From the NCBI GenBank assembly GCA_030168575.1, contig CP115555.1:1426001-1490000 (forward strand): a DNA stretch of 64,000 nucleotides. The letters run 5' to 3'. The notes under the pieces were generated by a model, which saw nothing but the letters and a program-made list of their open reading frames with translations, was not told the origin of the DNA and made no database searches. Positions 60,833-64,000 of this stretch are shown piece by piece (the stretch's first letter is position 1; each line of letters opens with the position of its first letter). A program made the translations under genes and the position numbers. Origin of the DNA: Methanomassiliicoccales archaeon LGM-RCC1. Lineage in GTDB: Archaea > Thermoplasmatota > Thermoplasmata > Methanomassiliicoccales > Methanomethylophilaceae.

Positions 60833-60840
60833 GTTATAAG
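60833..60840 (+). promoter_or_regulatory. TATA box of purB
   Basis: GTTATAAG, about 34 bases before the ATG at 60870, supports the short purB start and argues against the in-frame GTG at 60840 that lies inside it. Confidence 0.6.
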
Positions 60841-60869
60841 TGAACCTTGCAATCGCCGTACCGATTTCA

Positions 60870-62237
60870 ATGAGCAACAGCTGTCCCCTCGACTACAGGT
60901 ACGGACGTGCCGACATGAAGGCTGTCTTCTCCGAAGAGAGCCGTATCCAGAACCAGATGAACGTAGAAGCCGCACTGGCAAGGGCCCACGCATCCCTGGG
61001 AACGATTTCCGAAGCGGATGCTAAGGAGATCACCCGCGTTGCGAGCCTGGATGTAGTCGACGTAGCGAGGATCAAAGAGATCGAGAGCGAGACCAGGCAC
61101 GACCTCATGGCCATGGTTAAGGCCATGACGGAACAGTGCAAGGGCGATGCGGGTAAGTACGTGCACCTCGGAGCCACTTCCAACGATATCGTCGATACCG
61201 CCACCGCTCTGCAGATAAAAGCTGCCATGGAAATCATACTGAAGGATGTCGAGGACTTCATCTACACACTGGCGGTCATCGCCAGGAGGGAGAGGGACAC
61301 CCTCGAGATCGGAAGGACGCATGCTCAGTTCGCAATCCCCATCACATTCGGATTCAAGATCGCCGGATACATCGCTGAGATGATCAGGCACAGGGAGAGG
61401 ATCATCGAGTGCATGCCCAGGGCATGCGCCGGAAAGATGGCTGGTGCCGTAGGTACAGGTGCAGCCTTGGGAAAGAACTTCTTCGAGATCCAGAAGAGAG
61501 TCATGAATGACCTCGGACTCACCTATGAACCCGCCGCGACGCAGGTTGTCGGAAGGGATAGGTACACGGAGGTCATCTGCCTGATGGCCAACATCGCCAC
61601 ATCCATCGAAAGGTACGGAACGGAGGTCAGGAACCTCCAGAGGTCCGAGATCGGAGAGGCATCCGAGTTCTTCGATGTGAAGAAACAGGTAGGAAGCTCC
61701 ACCATGGCTCAGAAACGCAACCCGATGAACTCGGAGAACTGCTGCGGTCTGGCCAGGGTCATCAGGGGATTCGTGACCCCCACCTTCGAGAGTCAGGTAC
61801 TCTGGCATGAGAGGGACCTTTCCAACTCATCGACCGAGAGATTCACCCTGCCCCACGTGTTCATCCTGACCGATGAGATCCTGAAGAAGATGAATTGGAT
61901 CTTCGAGGGACTCGAGGTCCACTCCGACAAGATGCTGGAGAACATCGAATCCTCCAGGGGACTCGTCATGGCCGAACCTCTGATGATGAAGCTCACCGAG
62001 AAGGGAATCGGAAGGCAGGACGCCCACGAGATCATCAGGGAGTCATCCATGGTAGCAGAGGACCAGAAGAGGCATCTCAGGGATGTGCTCATGGAGAGGG
62101 AGGACCTCAAAGGAGTGCTTACCAAAGAGGAGATCGTGGCCACCATGGACGCCGCCAACTATGTGGGTGGTGCAAGGGAGATCGTCGACAAGATGGTCGA
62201 GGCCGCAGAGAACATCCTGGAAAAGAAGGTGGAGTGA
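60870..62237 (+). CDS. purB: Adenylosuccinate lyase
   Basis: 455 residues from the ATG at 60870 (MSNSCPLDYRYGRADMKAVF). Fumarase/aspartase superfamily signature GSSTMAQKRNPMNSEN (about 274-289) and catalytic His regions GATSNDIVDT and GRTHAQFAIP are present. Acts twice in purine synthesis, splitting fumarate from SAICAR and from adenylosuccinate. Overlaps the small membrane protein gene by one base (TGATG). Confidence 0.94.
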   Translation: MSNSCPLDYRYGRADMKAVFSEESRIQNQMNVEAALARAHASLGTISEADAKEITRVASLDVVDVARIKEIESETRHDLMAMVKAMTEQCKGDAGKYVHLGATSNDIVDTATALQIKAAMEIILKDVEDFIYTLAVIARRERDTLEIGRTHAQFAIPITFGFKIAGYIAEMIRHRERIIECMPRACAGKMAGAVGTGAALGKNFFEIQKRVMNDLGLTYEPAATQVVGRDRYTEVICLMANIATSIERYGTEVRNLQRSEIGEASEFFDVKKQVGSSTMAQKRNPMNSENCCGLARVIRGFVTPTFESQVLWHERDLSNSSTERFTLPHVFILTDEILKKMNWIFEGLEVHSDKMLENIESSRGLVMAEPLMMKLTEKGIGRQDAHEIIRESSMVAEDQKRHLRDVLMEREDLKGVLTKEEIVATMDAANYVGGAREIVDKMVEAAENILEKKVE

Positions 62238-62401
62238 TGCATCCCCAACTTCGTTTCGGGCTTATCCTCGGTGCGATCGTGGGATTCATGCTCGCGCTGT
62301 ACTTCTACATGGAGAACCAGAATCCGTTCAACTTCCTTCTTGTCCCGTTCGCGGCTCTTATGGGTGCCGGTCCGTGGTTTTTGAAGCCGAAGGACGAATG
62401 A
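62237..62401 (+). CDS. 54-residue membrane protein downstream of purB
   Basis: MHPQLRFGLILGAIVGFMLA and continuing: two hydrophobic helices (about 7-25 and 33-50) and a short charged C-terminus ending in KPKDE. Start overlaps the purB stop (TGATG), so expression is coupled. Too short to name; not an obvious fragment of a larger gene. Followed by a clear terminator. Confidence 0.6.
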   Translation: MHPQLRFGLILGAIVGFMLALYFYMENQNPFNFLLVPFAALMGAGPWFLKPKDE

Positions 62402-62410
62402 AAAACGATT

Positions 62411-62426
62411 CCCCCGTCTCCGGGGG
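62411..62426. terminator. Bidirectional terminator after purB operon
   Basis: 6-bp stem CCCCCG/CGGGGG with loop TCTC, preceded by A-rich and followed by ATAAAACA; lies between convergent genes. Confidence 0.7.
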
Positions 62427-62437
62427 ATAAAACAATT

Positions 62438-62854
62438 TCAAAGTTTCTTTCCGGCGTGATCGCCAGGTGTAACGTAGTAGATCTCCTCGACCTTCAGCTT
62501 GATGAGGTTCTTGGCAGGATAGGTCTCCTTCTTGGAGTGAGCGATTGCCACAGCCTTCATGTAATCGTCCCCGGAGTTCTCGATGGTTGCCGATCCCTTG
62601 ATCTGGTAGGACTCCGTGTAATCCCTAGTCCAGATGTAGAAAGCTGCCTTGGGATTCTCCTTCAGGTTGGCCAATGTCTTGTTCAGATAGTTGTCGACGA
62701 GCCAAATGTTCCCGTCGTCTCCCATGAAGATCATACCTACCGGAACGACGTTGGGAGTTCCGTCCTTGGATGCCGTTGCGAAAGAGATTATGCCTGTGGC
62801 CTTCATCTCCTCCAGCATCTCTGGTGTCATCTGCGCCATGCACTGAGAATCCAT
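62438..62854 (-). CDS. Pyridoxamine 5'-phosphate oxidase-fold flavoprotein
   Basis: 138 residues of the split-barrel flavin-binding fold: IISFATASKDGTPNVVPVGMIF (about 20-41), IWLVDNYLNKTLANLKENPKAAF (about 49-71) and a C-terminal LIKLKVEEIYYVTPG. Family members bind FMN, F420 or heme; substrate unknown. Start taken at the first ATG; a Met at codon 6 (62839) is also possible. Minus-strand TTTAATAA at about 62890 is a plausible TATA box. Confidence 0.82.
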   Translation of the reverse strand: MDSQCMAQMTPEMLEEMKATGIISFATASKDGTPNVVPVGMIFMGDDGNIWLVDNYLNKTLANLKENPKAAFYIWTRDYTESYQIKGSATIENSGDDYMKAVAIAHSKKETYPAKNLIKLKVEEIYYVTPGDHAGKKL

Positions 62855-62985
62855 TTAGCACGATAAAACACCGTCGGAGACGATCCGGTTATTAAAGGGG
62901 GTTAAGTCCCTTTCAGATGGCTGAAATAGCCCGAGCACGTGGACATTCCTTTTTATTGACGTTATCCATCACACGCACGATAACA

Positions 62986-64000
62986 ATGGTAGACGAGAAA
63001 GCAATCCAAGCGGCACAGGAGAAATTCGGTGCCCTGCTGAGGAAGCAGCTCGAGAGGGTCGAGGTTCTGAAGAACGAACCCGACTGGACAGACTACTCCA
63101 AACTGGACAAGCTGATCATAGGCGTTTGCGGTGGGGACGGAATCGGACCCTACATCTGCGCATCCGCCCAGAAGGTCATGGAGACACTCCTCGCTGACAA
63201 GATCAAGGCCGGCAAGGTCGAGATCAGGCAGATCGACGGTCTGACCATCGAGAGGCGTGTGGAGGTCATGAAGGCGATCCCCGATGACACACTGGCTGCC
63301 CTGAAGGAATGCCACGTGATCCTCAAAGGTCCCACGACCACACCCAAGAAGGGAGATCCCTGGCCGAACATCGAGAGCGCCAACGTCGCCATGAGGAAGG
63401 AACTCGACCTGTTCGCCAACGTCAGGCCTGTTTCGGTCCCCGAGCTCGGTATCAACTGGGTTTTCTACAGGGAGAACACAGAGGGAAGCTACGCCCTGGG
63501 AAGCGACGGAGTGAACGTCACCGACGATCTCGCAATGGACTTCTGCGTTGCCACTACACAGGGAACCGAGAGGATCATCCGTGCAGGTTTCGAGCACGCC
63601 AAGAAGACCGGGGTCAACTACGTTTCCCTTGTCACCAAGGCCAACATCATCAAGACAACCGATGGAAAGTTCCTCAGCATCGCCGAGAGGGTTGCGAAGG
63701 ACTATCCTGAGGTCCAGTGGGACGATTGGTTCATCGACATCACCACTGCGAAGCTGATTGACCCCGCAAGGAGGAGCAACTTCAAGGTCTTCGTACTGCC
63801 CAACCTCTACGGAGACATCATCACGGACGAGGCTGCCCAGATCCAAGGCGGTGTCGGAACAGCCGGTTCAGCCAACATCGGAAAGAGGTACGCCATGTTC
63901 GAGGCCATCCACGGTTCCGCACCCAGGATGGTCACAGATGGTCGTGCCCAGTATGCCGATCCCTGCAGCATGATCAAGGCGGTCGCCATGATGATGGAGC
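62986..64000 (+). CDS. Isocitrate/isopropylmalate dehydrogenase family protein, C-terminus beyond window
   Basis: 338 codons visible, no stop before the window end. NAD(P)-linked beta-decarboxylating dehydrogenase: GGDGIGPYI (about 49), GPTTTP (about 110), substrate loop YRENTEGSYALGS (about 160), KANIIKTTDGKF (about 220), metal ligands in NLYGDIITDEAA (about 268) and nucleotide loop EAIHGSAPRM (about 305). Looks like isocitrate dehydrogenase, which supplies 2-oxoglutarate, rather than LeuB, because of the serine-type substrate loop; that choice is tentative. TATA TTTTTATT at about 62950. Confidence 0.88.
   Translation, partial: MVDEKAIQAAQEKFGALLRKQLERVEVLKNEPDWTDYSKLDKLIIGVCGGDGIGPYICASAQKVMETLLADKIKAGKVEIRQIDGLTIERRVEVMKAIPDDTLAALKECHVILKGPTTTPKKGDPWPNIESANVAMRKELDLFANVRPVSVPELGINWVFYRENTEGSYALGSDGVNVTDDLAMDFCVATTQGTERIIRAGFEHAKKTGVNYVSLVTKANIIKTTDGKFLSIAERVAKDYPEVQWDDWFIDITTAKLIDPARRSNFKVFVLPNLYGDIITDEAAQIQGGVGTAGSANIGKRYAMFEAIHGSAPRMVTDGRAQYADPCSMIKAVAMMME

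Noticed and set aside
1-64000. CRISPR arrays, rRNA or tRNA genes
   Set aside because: No regularly spaced direct repeats and no cloverleaf-like or rRNA-like sequence was seen by eye.

Overview
The window is archaeal and most probably comes from a gut-type member of the Methanomassiliicoccales (Thermoplasmata). Archaeal markers are TATA-binding protein, SRP54, TrmY, HMG-CoA reductase, an archaeal-type PheT and A/T-rich TATA boxes about 25-35 bases before many starts, often without a Shine-Dalgarno sequence. Methanogen-like content includes a four-subunit 2-oxoacid:ferredoxin oxidoreductase, a B12-type ribonucleotide reductase, MgCl-chelatase-like ATPases and dockerin-bearing ABC transport. By my tally of 64 complete genes, 60 end in TGA, 4 in TAA and none in TAG, as expected in a lineage that reads amber as pyrrolysine. 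The order-level placement is inference; no tRNA, rRNA or pyl gene lies in the window.

Layout. 1-3 kb: phenylacetate-CoA-ligase-like genes, a double ACT protein and a degenerate EF-1A paralogue. 3-6.5 kb: a metal-chelate/B12-type ABC importer whose binding protein carries an N-terminal dockerin. 7-10.7 kb: two convergent polyphosphate enzymes (PPK2-type and Ppk1). 10.8-14.7 kb: a HEPN-like gene and a methyltransferase, an inserted mobile element carrying only tnpB, then a zinc-ribbon membrane protein and a YkgJ-type protein. 14.6-22.8 kb: one leftward seven-gene operon of three HTH-cupin regulator/acyl-CoA synthetase pairs plus an ACT-ACT-metallo-beta-lactamase fusion. 22.9-26.1 kb: a divergent P-loop ATPase and the vor-like operon. 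26-34 kb: an alpha/beta hydrolase, small membrane-anchored proteins, a U32 peptidase-family protein and a TadA/TadC-like secretion pair. 34-41 kb: class II ribonucleotide reductase, a Fic-like repressor-type gene with a palindromic operator, an aminotransferase, a nitrilase-family hydrolase and uncharacterised genes. 41-50 kb: TBP, an RGG-rich helical protein, TPR, MarR and AAA/VWA chelatase-like genes. 50-64 kb: mostly core genes (hmgA, pheT, a CoaD-NTPase fusion, trmY, srp54, purB, an isocitrate-dehydrogenase-like gene cut by the window end).

How genes may work together. The acyl/aryl-CoA ligases (1-3 kb and 14.6-22.2 kb), the ACT sensors and the oxidoreductase (23.5-26.1 kb) make a coherent set for activating short, branched or aromatic acids and interconverting their CoA esters with 2-oxo acids, the precursors of amino acids. 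Rumen methanogens are known to build amino acids this way from scavenged acids; its operation here is inference.

The most unusual item is the element at 11970-13739. It has perfect 17-bp terminal inverted repeats and a 6-bp target duplication (TTAATA), hallmarks of DDE-type transposition, yet its only gene is a RuvC-type tnpB with all catalytic residues. That gene is interrupted by one in-frame TAG codon and has no stop codon of its own inside the element. Removing the element and one target copy restores a clean end to the upstream methyltransferase gene.
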